DNA from: Pontibacter sp. G13
GTDB lineage: Bacteria; Bacteroidota; Bacteroidia; J057
Length of the DNA: 64,000 bases
Reading direction: 5' to 3'
Assembly (NCBI RefSeq): GCF_031851795.1
Contig: NZ_CP134696.1
Location: forward strand, 6,758,001 to 6,822,000
Shown: one piece after another, positions 52,773-62,839 of the stretch
Position numbering within the stretch: position 1 is the stretch's first letter
Layout of the letters: every line of letters starts with the position of its first letter
The notes under the pieces: model-generated
What the model saw: only the letters and a program-made list of their open reading frames with translations
Database searches by the model: none
What the model was told of the DNA's origin: nothing
Translations under genes and position numbers: made by a program

Positions 52773-54020
52773 ATGAGAACTTTCAAATACATCCTTCTCA
52801 TCCTTTTGGCCATTTTGGGCTGGACGGCATTCGTGAATGTTGGTACATATTCGGGATTTCTATTAAGCCCCATCACTTCCGGAAAATCCGCCTCATCATT
52901 TATCGAAGCGTCTCAATCGAAGCTAGACGATGAATTCGTCGGAAATCTAGCCTTAGTACTATTGGAGGATGGAGAGGTATCCCAAGATTTCTATTATGCG
53001 ATAGACGAAACGATCGATAAAAACACCCTTTTTCAGATGGCTTCCATCAGTAAATGGGTGACCTCTTGGGGGGTGTTGGCATTGGCTCAAGCAGGAAAAA
53101 TAGATATTGATGCGCCTGTTGAGAATTATCTGACCCGATGGCATTTGCCCGAAAGTGAGTTCGATCATCGGGAGGTAACCATTCGGAACCTCTTGTGCCA
53201 TACTTCTGGGTTGACGGATGGACTTGGGTATGGAGGCTTTTCCGCTGAGGACTCGGTCCAGACGATCGAAGAATCATTGACTCAAGCGGCAGACGGATAT
53301 TGGTCCTCAGGCAAGGCCAAGGTGGGCTATCAACCCAATAGCCAATATAGATACTCAGGTGGCGGTTACACACTGCTACAATTGGTGGTGGAGGAGGTGA
53401 GTGGCCAATCCTTCAATGACTATATGACAAAGGCCGTCTTTGAGCCGCTCAACATGAATCGATCCTCCTTTTATGGGTCGGACACCTCATCCCTGTACTT
53501 GGCCAAGTTTTATGATAGCGACTCGTCTATTGCGCCCCACTATAGATATACAGCTTTGGCGGCCGCTTCCTGGTACACCTGCACGGAGGATTTGACTTTG
53601 TTTCTACAGGCACATTTCGTGGAGAATCCAGTACTCGATCAGGAAACCATCCTGATGATGAGTGAGGTTCACACACCTCCCGGTCAGGGAATGCATGGAT
53701 TGGGGCCTATGATTTTTGGGAAAAATGGAGATGGAGACTACCTGATCGGTCATGACGGCTTGAGCAGAGCCGCGATCAATAACGCAGCCAGAATCAACCT
53801 CAAGACACGAGATGGGATCATCGTTTTGGAAACTGGAAGTCCAAGCTTTGCCTCTGAGTTGGCCAATGAATGGGGCTTTTGGAAAACGAACATCCCCAAT
53901 TCTACGGTGATGAGCTCAAATTTCAACAAGCTTTTTGGCTATCTAGTCTTGGGGTATGTGATCATTTTGACGGTGTCTATGTATATCATTCGCAGAAAAC
54001 GCAAATTGGAACGGGTTTAG
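52773..54020 (+). CDS. Serine hydrolase (beta-lactamase/PBP-like fold)
   Basis: 415 residues from ATG 52773; the frame opens at a TTG (52713) without support. N-terminal anchor (YILLILLAILGWTAFVNV) and a C-terminal helix (LFGYLVLGYVIILTVSMYII). Active-site SxxK in MASISKWVTSWG, Tyr motif YRYSGGGYTLLQLVVEEVSG and HDGLSR near the end. Class C-like family; substrate unknown. Confidence 0.88.
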   Translation: MRTFKYILLILLAILGWTAFVNVGTYSGFLLSPITSGKSASSFIEASQSKLDDEFVGNLALVLLEDGEVSQDFYYAIDETIDKNTLFQMASISKWVTSWGVLALAQAGKIDIDAPVENYLTRWHLPESEFDHREVTIRNLLCHTSGLTDGLGYGGFSAEDSVQTIEESLTQAADGYWSSGKAKVGYQPNSQYRYSGGGYTLLQLVVEEVSGQSFNDYMTKAVFEPLNMNRSSFYGSDTSSLYLAKFYDSDSSIAPHYRYTALAAASWYTCTEDLTLFLQAHFVENPVLDQETILMMSEVHTPPGQGMHGLGPMIFGKNGDGDYLIGHDGLSRAAINNAARINLKTRDGIIVLETGSPSFASELANEWGFWKTNIPNSTVMSSNFNKLFGYLVLGYVIILTVSMYIIRRKRKLERV

Positions 54021-54094
54021 ATGCCCCATGCAGCCGCTCAACTCAAGATGGATTGGAGCCTAGAATCTCCCTGATCTAAAGCGTGAATAATAAG

Positions 54095-54460
54095 ATGAAA
54101 ACGAACCTGATTACGGAATATAAACAATTAGGGGCCATTTGTGCTAAAACGGAGTATGGAGATGAGTTGTCTGTAAGGACTCATAATCAATCTGTTAATC
54201 GGATGCATGAAATCGTTGATTCCATCGCCGCTCAACAGGATGCAGAGAAGCTTGAACAATTTGTCGAGCTTCTCGCAATTTCCGAACATAAGGTCAACTT
54301 GTGGGCTGCCATTCATACACTCGAAAGACTTTCGGTTGATTTCGAAACACAGGCTAATGCTCTGCAAATTATCCATGAAGCAGCTCAAGACTATGGGCCG
54401 GAAGCATTAGGGTACCAAAGCTGGCTGGATAACTGGTACGAGCACAACGGGACATCTTGA
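54095..54460 (+). CDS. Small DUF2019-like helical protein
   Basis: 121 residues from ATG 54095 (a GTG 12 bases upstream is in frame). All helical: LITEYKQLGAICAKTEYGDELSVRTHNQSVNRMHEIVDSIA, VELLAISEHKVNLWAAIHTLERL, LQIIHEAAQDYGPEALGYQSWL. The YxExx...N....RM/L pattern and trailing G(A/P)EALG(Y/I) resemble DUF2019, a group seen among immunity proteins. Weak call. Confidence 0.5.
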   Translation: MKTNLITEYKQLGAICAKTEYGDELSVRTHNQSVNRMHEIVDSIAAQQDAEKLEQFVELLAISEHKVNLWAAIHTLERLSVDFETQANALQIIHEAAQDYGPEALGYQSWLDNWYEHNGTS

Positions 54461-54531
54461 TATAAGGAATATTTGCAAAGGTCACGAACCTACTCGGATA
54501 GATCTATTCACCATTTTATTCGATCATAAAA

Positions 54532-55326
54532 ATGAAATATCCTTTCTTCTTCATTGCGATTATCTGGTTAACAGCTGGATGTGGGTCCTCTGGGAAACTA
54601 TCTCAGAAAGCGTTGAAGCACAGAATAGAGGAAACGGTTGCAGGGTTAGATATGACAGGTTTGCCCTCGCATCGTAGTCGGATTCGAGATGCATTTACCA
54701 GCGCCCTGCTAATCGCCTATCAAGAAGATCAATATTCGGGAAAGTCAGATTCATTGACGATTGAAGTCTTTGAAACCCAGGATAAATATGTTTTTGTCAG
54801 ATTCTCAGCGATGGTCGATCTGCAAAAGGTCGCCTTATTTCGACTGGAAGCCGATCGTATTAGCGTTATTTTTGAAAATTTCCATTCGATTGAATTATGG
54901 CGGACGTACATTTCTGATTTGAATGGAGATAGCTTTTTGGATGTCATCCACTGTATACACCCTCCCAGCGGCTGTTGCATGGGAGATTTGCAAATGGTTA
55001 GGCTGTATAATCCCGAAATCAAGTCTTTTGAGGATGAGATGGGTTTTTGGAATCCTACCTTTGACCCCCAAAATGGAATCATTCGGGGAATTGTATATGG
55101 ACACCATGGAAGAGCTCCGATCTATAAATTTCAATGGGACGGCTCTCAAATTGATACCCTCGCCTACGTCCTAAAGGTGAAGGATCAGGATGGATTCTAT
55201 CTGGTGGATGAATTCACAAGTGAGAAGGATATAGATCTTGGTCCCAGGGAAGGTACTTGGGTACCAGAGCTTCCGGAGGAATATGCAGATATCGATGGCC
55301 TTGATTGGTTTTTGGGCACAGAATAG
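54532..55326 (+). CDS. Hypothetical lipoprotein with VCBS/FG-GAP-like features
   Basis: 264 residues. Lipoprotein signal (KYPFFFIAIIWLTAGCGSS). ISDLNGDSFLDVIHCIHPP is an FG-GAP-type Ca-binding-like segment, but it is the only one. SGCCMGDLQMVRLYNPEIKSF follows. Function unknown. Confidence 0.7.
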   Translation: MKYPFFFIAIIWLTAGCGSSGKLSQKALKHRIEETVAGLDMTGLPSHRSRIRDAFTSALLIAYQEDQYSGKSDSLTIEVFETQDKYVFVRFSAMVDLQKVALFRLEADRISVIFENFHSIELWRTYISDLNGDSFLDVIHCIHPPSGCCMGDLQMVRLYNPEIKSFEDEMGFWNPTFDPQNGIIRGIVYGHHGRAPIYKFQWDGSQIDTLAYVLKVKDQDGFYLVDEFTSEKDIDLGPREGTWVPELPEEYADIDGLDWFLGTE

Positions 55327-55603
55327 GGGAGAGGTGCCTTGCGGATGATTCTATCGGGCCTCCTTCATCCATTTGTCCAAGCCTCGCGAAAGGCCTTCAT
55401 TTGGAATGCTTCTCTAAATGAGCGTCAGATCAATAGGGCTTTATCGCTATTTCCTCCGGATTTGGTATCACATCCACGCTTGCCAAAAGCTCCGAGTCCC
55501 CATTACCAAAATGTATACATGATTCGAAATTGAGTATCAGCCCACCGCGAACCATTATGCTGAACTTTGTCTTATTCATTTGATTAACCCCAAACCAAAA
55601 AAG

Positions 55604-56557
55604 ATGAGTACCAACGTTCAAGCACAAAAGCAAGGCTGGACTCCTGATCGGATCGGATCATTGCAGGGAAAGACCTTCCTCATCACGGGGACTACCAGCG
55701 GTACTGGGTTCGAAGCAACGCGGATTCTGCTCTCCAAAGGCGCAAAGGTCGTGATGCTCAATCGGAATGCGACCAAATCAGCCGAGGTTATCCAAACTTT
55801 GAAAGAAGAGCTTGGAAACGACATTGATGTATCTTCCATCGTGATGGATTTGGCTGAACAGGCCTCTGTGAGAAAAGCCGCACAAGAAGTCCTCGCGAAA
55901 GTAGACAAGATCGATGCGCTGATGTGTAATGCAGCCATTGCTCAAGTTCCCAATCGAAAACTGACCATTGACGGGTTTGAAAGCCAATTGGGCGTGAACC
56001 ACTATGGTCATTTCACCCTTCAGGCATTGCTTTATCCGCTAATTGAAAAGTCAAAAGGCCGTATCGTAGTGGTGGGAAGCGAAGGCTACAAAATGGGACT
56101 GAAGACCATCAAGTTCGACGATTTGAACTGGGAACACGACTACACTGGGAATGATGCCTATAGCCAGAGTAAATTGGCTCAAATCATGACTGTCTATGAA
56201 TTGCAGGATCGATTGAAAAAGGCTGGCAAGACTGATGTGAAGGTGTACGCATGTCATCCGGGCGCTTCACGGACCTCACTGATCAAGACCAGTGGAGGAT
56301 TGATGACCCGCTTCGTATGGCAATTGATGAAATTGTCTCCCATGGTCCAATCTGCTGAAAAAGGTTCCTATCCAGAGTTGATGTGTGCGACCGAGCCAGA
56401 TCTCGACCAAACGGCATTCTATGGCCCTACTGGAAGGAATTATTGGACGGGACCTGTCGGGGAGTGCAAACTTGAGCCGCACGCCAAAGACAAGGCCGTG
56501 TCCGCTAAATTGTGGGAAGTATCAGAGGCGGCAACAGGTACGAAGTGGAACGTGTAA
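55604..56557 (+). CDS. Short-chain dehydrogenase/reductase
   Basis: 317 residues from ATG 55604. Rossmann motif FLITGTTSGTGFEATRILL (TGxxxGxG), DALMCNAAI (NAxx), VVVGSEGYKMGL and the catalytic pair YSQSK. Resembles the retinol dehydrogenase/protochlorophyllide reductase-like group. Forms a tight unit with the following two genes. Substrate unknown. Confidence 0.88.
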   Translation: MSTNVQAQKQGWTPDRIGSLQGKTFLITGTTSGTGFEATRILLSKGAKVVMLNRNATKSAEVIQTLKEELGNDIDVSSIVMDLAEQASVRKAAQEVLAKVDKIDALMCNAAIAQVPNRKLTIDGFESQLGVNHYGHFTLQALLYPLIEKSKGRIVVVGSEGYKMGLKTIKFDDLNWEHDYTGNDAYSQSKLAQIMTVYELQDRLKKAGKTDVKVYACHPGASRTSLIKTSGGLMTRFVWQLMKLSPMVQSAEKGSYPELMCATEPDLDQTAFYGPTGRNYWTGPVGECKLEPHAKDKAVSAKLWEVSEAATGTKWNV

Positions 56558-56583
56558 ATTGGATCAACTTTAACAACAACGAT

Positions 56584-57096
56584 ATGGATATTCTCAAGGC
56601 AGCAACCGACTGGGCCAAGGCCGAGCTATTTTCGACGCCATTTTTCATGCTTTTCGGCGTGGTATTTATGGCGGCAAGCTTCGGGTTTTGGCAACTGGGT
56701 AAAACCGACATGGCGAGAGCCTACATCATTCCTACGTTGGTGGCGGGTGGCTTACTTCTGATCATCGGACTCGGATTGTTCTTCACGAATAAAGGCCGCC
56801 TTGCCCAGTTCCCCAAGGACTACCAAGCTGACCCCACTGCTTTTGTTTCCGCAGAAATTGAGCGGGCGGAAGGCACCTTGAAAGAGTATAAAAACATCGT
56901 CTTTACGGCTGTTCCGTTGATCATTGTCGCCTGTGCCTTGGTGCTGATGTTTGTCAATGCGCCCATTTGGCGTGCCAGCATGATCACGGTGATCGCCATG
57001 TTGGTCGTCATTCTATTGGTGGACGGGACGGCTCACGCCAGAATCGATGTGTACCACCAGCAACTGTTGACCGCCTTAGATGAAATGAACCGCTAG
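56584..57096 (+). CDS. Conserved four-helix membrane protein
   Basis: 170 residues from ATG 56584. FFMLFGVVFMAASFGFWQLG, IPTLVAGGLLLIIGLGLFFT, IVFTAVPLIIVACALVLMFVN and ITVIAMLVVILLVDGTAHARI are transmembrane segments. Between an SDR and an AraC regulator; the regulator starts 1 base after its stop. Function unknown. Confidence 0.75.
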   Translation: MDILKAATDWAKAELFSTPFFMLFGVVFMAASFGFWQLGKTDMARAYIIPTLVAGGLLLIIGLGLFFTNKGRLAQFPKDYQADPTAFVSAEIERAEGTLKEYKNIVFTAVPLIIVACALVLMFVNAPIWRASMITVIAMLVVILLVDGTAHARIDVYHQQLLTALDEMNR

Positions 57097-57097
57097 G

Positions 57098-58009
57098 ATG
57101 CAGCATTTTAAGACCTTATCAGCTTATCTGGAATATTTGGAACTCCCTCGCCCTGAGTACCCTTTGTTCAGCATGTATACGGCCTTGGGGGAGGGATTTC
57201 TGCCGTGTCCCAAGGCGAGTTCTCCTCCCATCACCAATGATTGCTATTCGATCAGCTTCAAGAAAATAGTCAAGGGCGATTTGACATACGGGAGGACCAA
57301 ATATGACTTTACCAATGGCGTGTTGTTTTTCATTGCTCCCAGGCAAGTCTTGCAGTGGGACGGGAACGTAGTTTTTGACCAAAAGGGCTTTTCCATCAAC
57401 TTCCATGAAGACTTCCTCAAAGGAACGGAATTGGCCCATCAGATTAAGAAATACGGATTCTTTTCCTACACCGCCAATGAGGCTCTGCACCTTTCGCCCA
57501 AGGAAGAAAAGCAACTCGAACTGCTGGTGGAGAACATGGATTTGGAGTATCAAAACAACCCCGATTCTTTTAGCAAAGATATCATCATTTCCCACCTGAG
57601 TACCTTCTTGAAATACGCTCAACGCTTTTACGAACGGCAGTTTATCAATCGAATGGAGCTCTCCAATGACTTGCTGGAGCGTTTTAATCAGGAATTGGAG
57701 GCGTATGTCGATTCGGGACAACTACAGGAAGCGGGGATTCCCAGTATTGAGGAGATCGCGGAAAGGCTTTCGGTTTCCCAGCGATATTTGAGCGACACCC
57801 TCAAAAAAGAGACCGGAAAGACCACGACAGAGCATCTGCAACTCTATTTGATCGATGTCGCAAAGGATATGCTGTTGAATCCCAACAAAACTATTTCCGA
57901 GGTTGCCTACGAATTGGGCTTTGAGTATCCCACCTATTTTTCCAGACTCTTCAAAAAGAAGGAAGGCATCAGCCCCACAGAGTATCGGGAGAAGTACAGC
58001 ATGAATTGA
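57098..58009 (+). CDS. AraC-family transcriptional regulator
   Basis: 303 residues. N-terminal cupin-like sensor (VLFFIAPRQVLQWDGNVVFDQKGFSINFHEDFL); C-terminal two-HTH domain with SIEEIAERLSVSQRYLSDTLKKETG and KTISEVAYELGFEYPTYFSRLFKKKEGISPTEYR. Probably regulates the SDR and membrane-protein genes directly upstream. Confidence 0.92.
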   Translation: MQHFKTLSAYLEYLELPRPEYPLFSMYTALGEGFLPCPKASSPPITNDCYSISFKKIVKGDLTYGRTKYDFTNGVLFFIAPRQVLQWDGNVVFDQKGFSINFHEDFLKGTELAHQIKKYGFFSYTANEALHLSPKEEKQLELLVENMDLEYQNNPDSFSKDIIISHLSTFLKYAQRFYERQFINRMELSNDLLERFNQELEAYVDSGQLQEAGIPSIEEIAERLSVSQRYLSDTLKKETGKTTTEHLQLYLIDVAKDMLLNPNKTISEVAYELGFEYPTYFSRLFKKKEGISPTEYREKYSMN

Positions 58010-58106
58010 AAGAGGCATCATTGAGCGGCCCCTCAAAATCAAATCAAGGATTTCGTACCTTTCCCTTCATTGAAATAGGGTTCGACTTTCTCGGAAAATC
58101 AAATAT

Positions 58107-58907
58107 ATGGATATCATTTCCCATACCTTGACTGGGGTTGCTGTAGGGACCGTGGCTGCGACCCTTTCCAACGGTTCATGGAAACAAAAAGGGTTGATCG
58201 TACTTGCGGGTGGTCTAGGAGGAGCTTTGCCCGATTTGGACGCGATTTCGTATTGGTCTCAGTTTGATTCCACCATTGGTTCGTTTTTACAGCTAAGTCA
58301 TTCCGGTAGAGAGATATATGGAGGGAGATTCTGGTATTCACACCACGCTGCTCTTCATTCGATCCTGGCGCCATTGCTGTTGATCCTCTTGACAACTTTC
58401 GTTCGTGCTTTGTTGAGGAGAGAGCTTCATCCGCTAGGTATAGTGTCATATCTGAAAGCTCGGAGATATATCTTTTCTGCGTTCTTTTTCGGATTTCTTT
58501 TCCATCTGCTGGAGGATATGCCTACACCTGCAAGCGTATGGGGAGGTGTCAATTTGTTTTTTCCAAGTTCGAACTACGTGGGAGGTTTGGGGAAAATATG
58601 GTGGTGGAACAATTACGACTTGGTATTGATCATTTTGAGCGTCATTGTAGCGAATGTGCTTCTCAACGCGATTCCCAAACGATTTTATGTACTCAAAGTC
58701 AGATCGGCCCTGTTGGTATTTGCTTTGGGAGTAGCGATGTTCCTGTTTCAAATCAATACCCGAACGGTGGACTTCTCATATACGGGACACACGCCTCGTT
58801 TTGCCCAATTTGAAAATCAATCCAAAGAGATCCAGCGCGAAATTTTAGGTGAGCGGCTATACCGATGGATGGCTGCCTTGGATCGGATGATCCCCTTGAA
58901 TTTTTGA
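58107..58907 (+). CDS. YdjM-like membrane-bound metal-dependent hydrolase
   Basis: 266 residues. MDIISHTLTGVAVGT opening, GGALPDLDAISY, then HHAALHSILAPLLL and HLLEDMPTPASVWGG carry the conserved His/Asp residues of the YdjM superfamily, with several transmembrane helices. Function and substrate not known; the family is linked to phospholipase-type activity only by annotation. Confidence 0.85.
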   Translation: MDIISHTLTGVAVGTVAATLSNGSWKQKGLIVLAGGLGGALPDLDAISYWSQFDSTIGSFLQLSHSGREIYGGRFWYSHHAALHSILAPLLLILLTTFVRALLRRELHPLGIVSYLKARRYIFSAFFFGFLFHLLEDMPTPASVWGGVNLFFPSSNYVGGLGKIWWWNNYDLVLIILSVIVANVLLNAIPKRFYVLKVRSALLVFALGVAMFLFQINTRTVDFSYTGHTPRFAQFENQSKEIQREILGERLYRWMAALDRMIPLNF

Positions 58908-59151
58908 TTGGGTGAGTGGCTTCGTGTTTTAGCTTCTACACAAGTCTCCTAGTTCATGATTTTCTTATTGAGCCTTGTTATCAAGCCGAAGTCCTATTGA
59001 AGCTATATACTTTTCAACAAGGGATGATTGATGGTTTACGAATATAGTTTAAATCTTTTTTGCCTGTTTTTTGTTAAATGGTGTGTTTTTATTTTGGCTG
59101 TGCCAATCCCCACAAGGATTGACGCATATATTCAATTAAGACACCGATAAA

Positions 59152-60189
59152 ATGTCAAATCAAAGGAGTATCCCTGATATCGTTGGCGGCGCCATCGATA
59201 GAACTTGTACAATCGAAGCTAGAAACCGTGGCATGCCGCTTGATTTCATTCAAGGCCTTTATGCTGCCAGTCTAGAATTGACAGACGGACGGCCAATATC
59301 AATCGTCGCCGCCGAGCGACTAGCAGAGACCGTGGGCCGAGGGGATGTCGTGATGGTTTTGACTGGAGCAGGAGTAAGCCCAATCTTGCCGAAGGGAGAA
59401 AGTGACGGACCTCCTGGGGCTGCAGCCGTAGCACGTGCCCTATATCGAGGATTGGGGGCTGTACCGACCTATGTGCTAGAAAAGCATCATGTGGAACCTG
59501 TGGTGGCATCCAGCGAATCCATTGGGTTAATGGTGAAAAATTTTGACGAAGCTAAAAACCATGGCCTTGGAGCATGTGTGGAAGTGGCTCCTCCTATGCA
59601 GGAAGGAGTTCCTGAGTGGGTAGAAAAGACGCTGGAAAAATACAATCCCAAGGCAATCTTTTGTACAGAGCGAATCGGCCCAGCCAAAAATGGCGAGCTA
59701 CACGGAGCTACTGGTATCCCACTTTCTCGTTTCAATTCCACGCCGGGCGCGGTGGTGGACACCTCTCCTTTGGTCGTGGAGGCAAAAAAGCGAGGAATTT
59801 TGACCATCGGAGTAGGGGATCTTGGTAACGAAATCGGATTTGGTGCTATATACGATACCGTCGCTAAAATTATCCCAAATGGCCCAGAGCTCGCTACTAC
59901 CACGGCAACGGATATTGTCTATCCTGTGATGATGTCCAATTGGGGGGCTTACGGAATTGAAGCTGCGCTCGCCTTCGTGCTGGAAAAGCCAGAACTGCTG
60001 CGTACTCAAGCGCAAGAAGCTCGATTGCTTCGTGCGTGCCTCGATGCAGGAGGGCTTGAAGCAGCCTACTGTACAACTGATTTTTTTGTTGATGGATTAG
60101 ATGGAGAGACCTCTATGGCAGTGGTGCATATTCTTGGTACGATCGTTCGTAAATATCTCGAGCCAATTGACACGGGCTTGGCACACTAG
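59152..60189 (+). CDS. DUF4392 / glutamate cyclase domain-like protein
   Basis: 345 residues. Rossmann-like features: VVMVLTGAGVSPILPKGESDGPPGAAAVARAL, PKAIFCTERIGPAKNGELHGATG, LTIGVGDLGNEIGFGAIYDTV, TATDIVYPVMMSNWGAYGIEAAL. I match this with the DUF4392 domain found in D-glutamate cyclase. It ends 25 bases before the next gene, likely an operon. Enzymatic activity unproven. Confidence 0.68.
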   Translation: MSNQRSIPDIVGGAIDRTCTIEARNRGMPLDFIQGLYAASLELTDGRPISIVAAERLAETVGRGDVVMVLTGAGVSPILPKGESDGPPGAAAVARALYRGLGAVPTYVLEKHHVEPVVASSESIGLMVKNFDEAKNHGLGACVEVAPPMQEGVPEWVEKTLEKYNPKAIFCTERIGPAKNGELHGATGIPLSRFNSTPGAVVDTSPLVVEAKKRGILTIGVGDLGNEIGFGAIYDTVAKIIPNGPELATTTATDIVYPVMMSNWGAYGIEAALAFVLEKPELLRTQAQEARLLRACLDAGGLEAAYCTTDFFVDGLDGETSMAVVHILGTIVRKYLEPIDTGLAH

Positions 60190-60214
60190 TGCTACCTATT
60201 TCATCTATTAAGCC

Positions 60215-60895
60215 ATGATCTCAGCTTTCCTGGAAGTTTTGCCGATTGCAATTGGGATAGTAGTAACCACTCTACCGCTGGCTGGTGTTTCGATGCTCTT
60301 GCATAACAGGCCTCAAAAAGGGGCGTATGGATCGTTTATTGCCGGTTGGTTTTTGGCGGCTTTTGGATTTGGGATCGTGGCTGTTTTGGCTTCTGACTCG
60401 TTTTCTTCCGAAGAAACATCTCAGCCATTTTGGCTCATTTTGCTCAGGTTTGCGCTGGGTATCATGTTGTTGGTGCTGGCCATGAGAAATCTCCTGAGTG
60501 GGAAGACCTCCGAAGAGGAAGATGATGAAGATCCGGGCTGGATGCGTAAATTCAACAGTATGGGCCCAGGAACCGCCTTTGGTGTAGGAGCAGCACTCGC
60601 GGTTCTAAACCCCAAAAACGCGGTACTGGTTGCATCTGCTGCAATGACTATTGATACGGAAACTTTCGGCGCATTTAACAAACTCATGGCGCTTACCGGC
60701 TTTGTTTTGGTCGCTAGTTTGGGGTTTCTGTCACCAATATTGCTAAGACTTTTTGGCGAGAATCGAGCGCAGAAAATGGAAGCTTCCTTCAAGCAATTTC
60801 TGGCCCGGCATGGGTCGATGATTGGTAACTTGGTCTTATTGATCCTTGGGTTTGTTGTAATCTCCAATGTATGGAGCGATTACACCTCTGGATAA
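60215..60895 (+). CDS. GAP-family (LysE-like) membrane protein
   Basis: 226 residues with about six transmembrane helices: VLPIAIGIVVTTLPLAGVSMLL, GSFIAGWFLAAFGFGIVAVL, LALRFALGIMLLVLAMRNLL-type, PGTAFGVGAALAVLNPKNAVLVASAA, GFVLVASLGFLSPILLRL. Matches the GAP/Sap small-molecule exporter family. Its neighbour is the DUF4392 protein, so it may export a related compound. Confidence 0.8.
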   Translation: MISAFLEVLPIAIGIVVTTLPLAGVSMLLHNRPQKGAYGSFIAGWFLAAFGFGIVAVLASDSFSSEETSQPFWLILLRFALGIMLLVLAMRNLLSGKTSEEEDDEDPGWMRKFNSMGPGTAFGVGAALAVLNPKNAVLVASAAMTIDTETFGAFNKLMALTGFVLVASLGFLSPILLRLFGENRAQKMEASFKQFLARHGSMIGNLVLLILGFVVISNVWSDYTSG

Positions 60896-61002
60896 TACCT
60901 TTAATCTAGCGGTAATTTTTGCCCAAACAAGAAACCTCTATCATCTTTACTGCACAGTAAACCCCTTTGGGTATTCCGTAATAACTATTGACAAAGCCCC
61001 AT

Positions 61003-61035
61003 AAAAAAAGACCAGCCCAACTAGAGACTGATCTT
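61003..61035 (-). terminator. Rho-independent terminator of icd
   Basis: On the minus strand AAGATCAG pairs with CTGGTCTT (one wobble) followed by a run of T (AAAAAAA at 61003-61009 on the plus strand). Confidence 0.7.
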
Positions 61036-61062
61036 CCGGAGATGTATGGATTGATTTGAACT

Positions 61063-62577
61063 TTATTCTCCCTGACCAAGTGAGAAGCCTCGTTTGCCGT
61101 CGAAGGTGTAGAGGTTCTCTGTCTTAATGACATCGAATTGCTCCATGTGTAATTTGTGGAGCAATGAGATAACTTGATCAAAGTCGATGGGGCGGTAATC
61201 TGGTACTTTTGCTTCTATATCTGCATCCACGGACACAAATCTGCATCTCCAGTGATCCGTGCAATAGGTCTCTTTCTTCCCTTTTGGATAGACTTTCACC
61301 CCGCGGTTGGTGATCATCTTGAGCTTCAAGTTAAATGCCCCCAGCTCATTCAAGGCATCTCCGAGCTCTTGGGGACTCGGTCCGTCCCAATCCAAAAAGA
61401 CATCTACTCCGACCAGCTCTTTGTGCTGGATCGTCCTCACATAATCGATGGTTTGTATGGAGCCCACTCCGGAGGTAAACCCGCTCCCTGAGAGCTTCTC
61501 GGGCTTTTGACCTAGATGCTGAATGACAGCTTCGGCAAAATCATCCGTAGACAACTTCATTTTGCTTACGCCTTCCTGGTAGATATCCGCGGTATGCAGC
61601 CCTTGCTCAAGGGTATAGAGCCATGCGTTTCTGATTTTGTCAGCGGTTTCTTTCTGGCCGATATGTGCCAACATCATGGTGGCAGCATTGAGTAGGCCAG
61701 ATGGGTTGGCGACTCCGAGTCCTGCGATATCTGGCGCGGAACCGTGAATTGCCTCAAACATGGCCACATTTCTCCCAATATTGGCTGAGCCAGCCATCCC
61801 TACGGACCCTGCGATTTCGGCTGCAATGTCCGAGATGATGTCTCCATACAAGTTGGAGGTGACGATCACATCGTAGTCCTGCGGGCGGTTGGCCAATCGC
61901 GCTGAGCCGATGTCGATGATCTGGGACTCTGCCTCAATTTCTGGGTAGATCTCCGCTACTTCTTTGAATACCTCATGAAACAAGCCATCGGTCAATTTCA
62001 TGATGTTGTCCTTGATCATGCAGGTGACCTTTTTGCGACCATAAGCCCTGGCATACTCGAATGCGTAGTGGATGATCCGCTCGCAACCCGGGCGTGTGAT
62101 GAGTTTGAGGCATTGTACCACGTCTTGGGTCTGTCGATGCTCGATTCCCGCGTAGAGATCCTCCTCATTTTCCCGGATGATGACCACATCCATGTCGGGG
62201 TGTTTGGTGGCTACGAATGGGTGCAAGGACTGTACTGGGCGAACGTTGGCGTACAGACCTAGTGATTTGCGAAGGGTTACGTTGAGGCTCTTGAAGCCTT
62301 TGCCTTGAGGGGTGGTGATCGGGGCTTTGAATATGATGCCAGCGTTGGAAATAGCATCCCAAGATTCGTCGTTGATTCCTGCGGAGTTACCAGCCAGATA
62401 CACTTGCTCCCCCAATTCAATGAACTCGGGATCAAACTGAGCGCCAGCTTGATCCAAGATTCTGAGGGTGGCTTTCATGATCTCGGGACCGATGCCGTCT
62501 CCCATGGCTACCGCGATTTTGGGTTTGACATCGGTGATGCGTTGGGGAGCCGTTAGCTGCTGATTTCTCTGTTTCAT
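61063..62577 (-). CDS. icd: NADP-dependent isocitrate dehydrogenase (long form)
   Basis: 504 residues: isocitrate/isopropylmalate fold through ~340 (KIAVAMGDGIGPEIM, TPQGKGFKSLNVTLRKSLGLYANVRP, NENEEDLYAGIEHR-type, IISDIAAEIAGSVGMAGSANIG, EAIHGSAPDIAGLGVANPSG), then a ~150-residue C-terminal domain (RTIQHKELVGVDVFLDWDG..FNLKLKMITNRGVKVYP) typical of the long IDH of Thermus and many Bacteroidota. TCA-cycle enzyme. Confidence 0.93.
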   Translation of the reverse strand: MKQRNQQLTAPQRITDVKPKIAVAMGDGIGPEIMKATLRILDQAGAQFDPEFIELGEQVYLAGNSAGINDESWDAISNAGIIFKAPITTPQGKGFKSLNVTLRKSLGLYANVRPVQSLHPFVATKHPDMDVVIIRENEEDLYAGIEHRQTQDVVQCLKLITRPGCERIIHYAFEYARAYGRKKVTCMIKDNIMKLTDGLFHEVFKEVAEIYPEIEAESQIIDIGSARLANRPQDYDVIVTSNLYGDIISDIAAEIAGSVGMAGSANIGRNVAMFEAIHGSAPDIAGLGVANPSGLLNAATMMLAHIGQKETADKIRNAWLYTLEQGLHTADIYQEGVSKMKLSTDDFAEAVIQHLGQKPEKLSGSGFTSGVGSIQTIDYVRTIQHKELVGVDVFLDWDGPSPQELGDALNELGAFNLKLKMITNRGVKVYPKGKKETYCTDHWRCRFVSVDADIEAKVPDYRPIDFDQVISLLHKLHMEQFDVIKTENLYTFDGKRGFSLGQGE

Positions 62578-62839
62578 GACTTTGTATCTTTGTTGGATTT
62601 TGATACGAATCTGAAGAATTATGTCTATAAATTTTGATTTATAGTTCTTATATAAAATATAAATAAATGCTTATTGATTGTGATGCAGGCGCTTGAGTAC
62701 CCGGAAAGTCATGGCAACGCGAGAGAGGCAGTGGAGACCATCAATGACGGATCTATGCCGGACTTTTCCCTTTCCTGTAATTGTGGTAGATTGAGACCTA
62801 TAGTTCAGCTTTTCGGTTACCATCCTTCAATTGCGTCAA

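Noticed and set aside
55339-55533. Small plus-strand frame between a lipoprotein and the SDR gene
   Set aside because: No similarity pattern and no start signal; the 277-base gap otherwise shows nothing.
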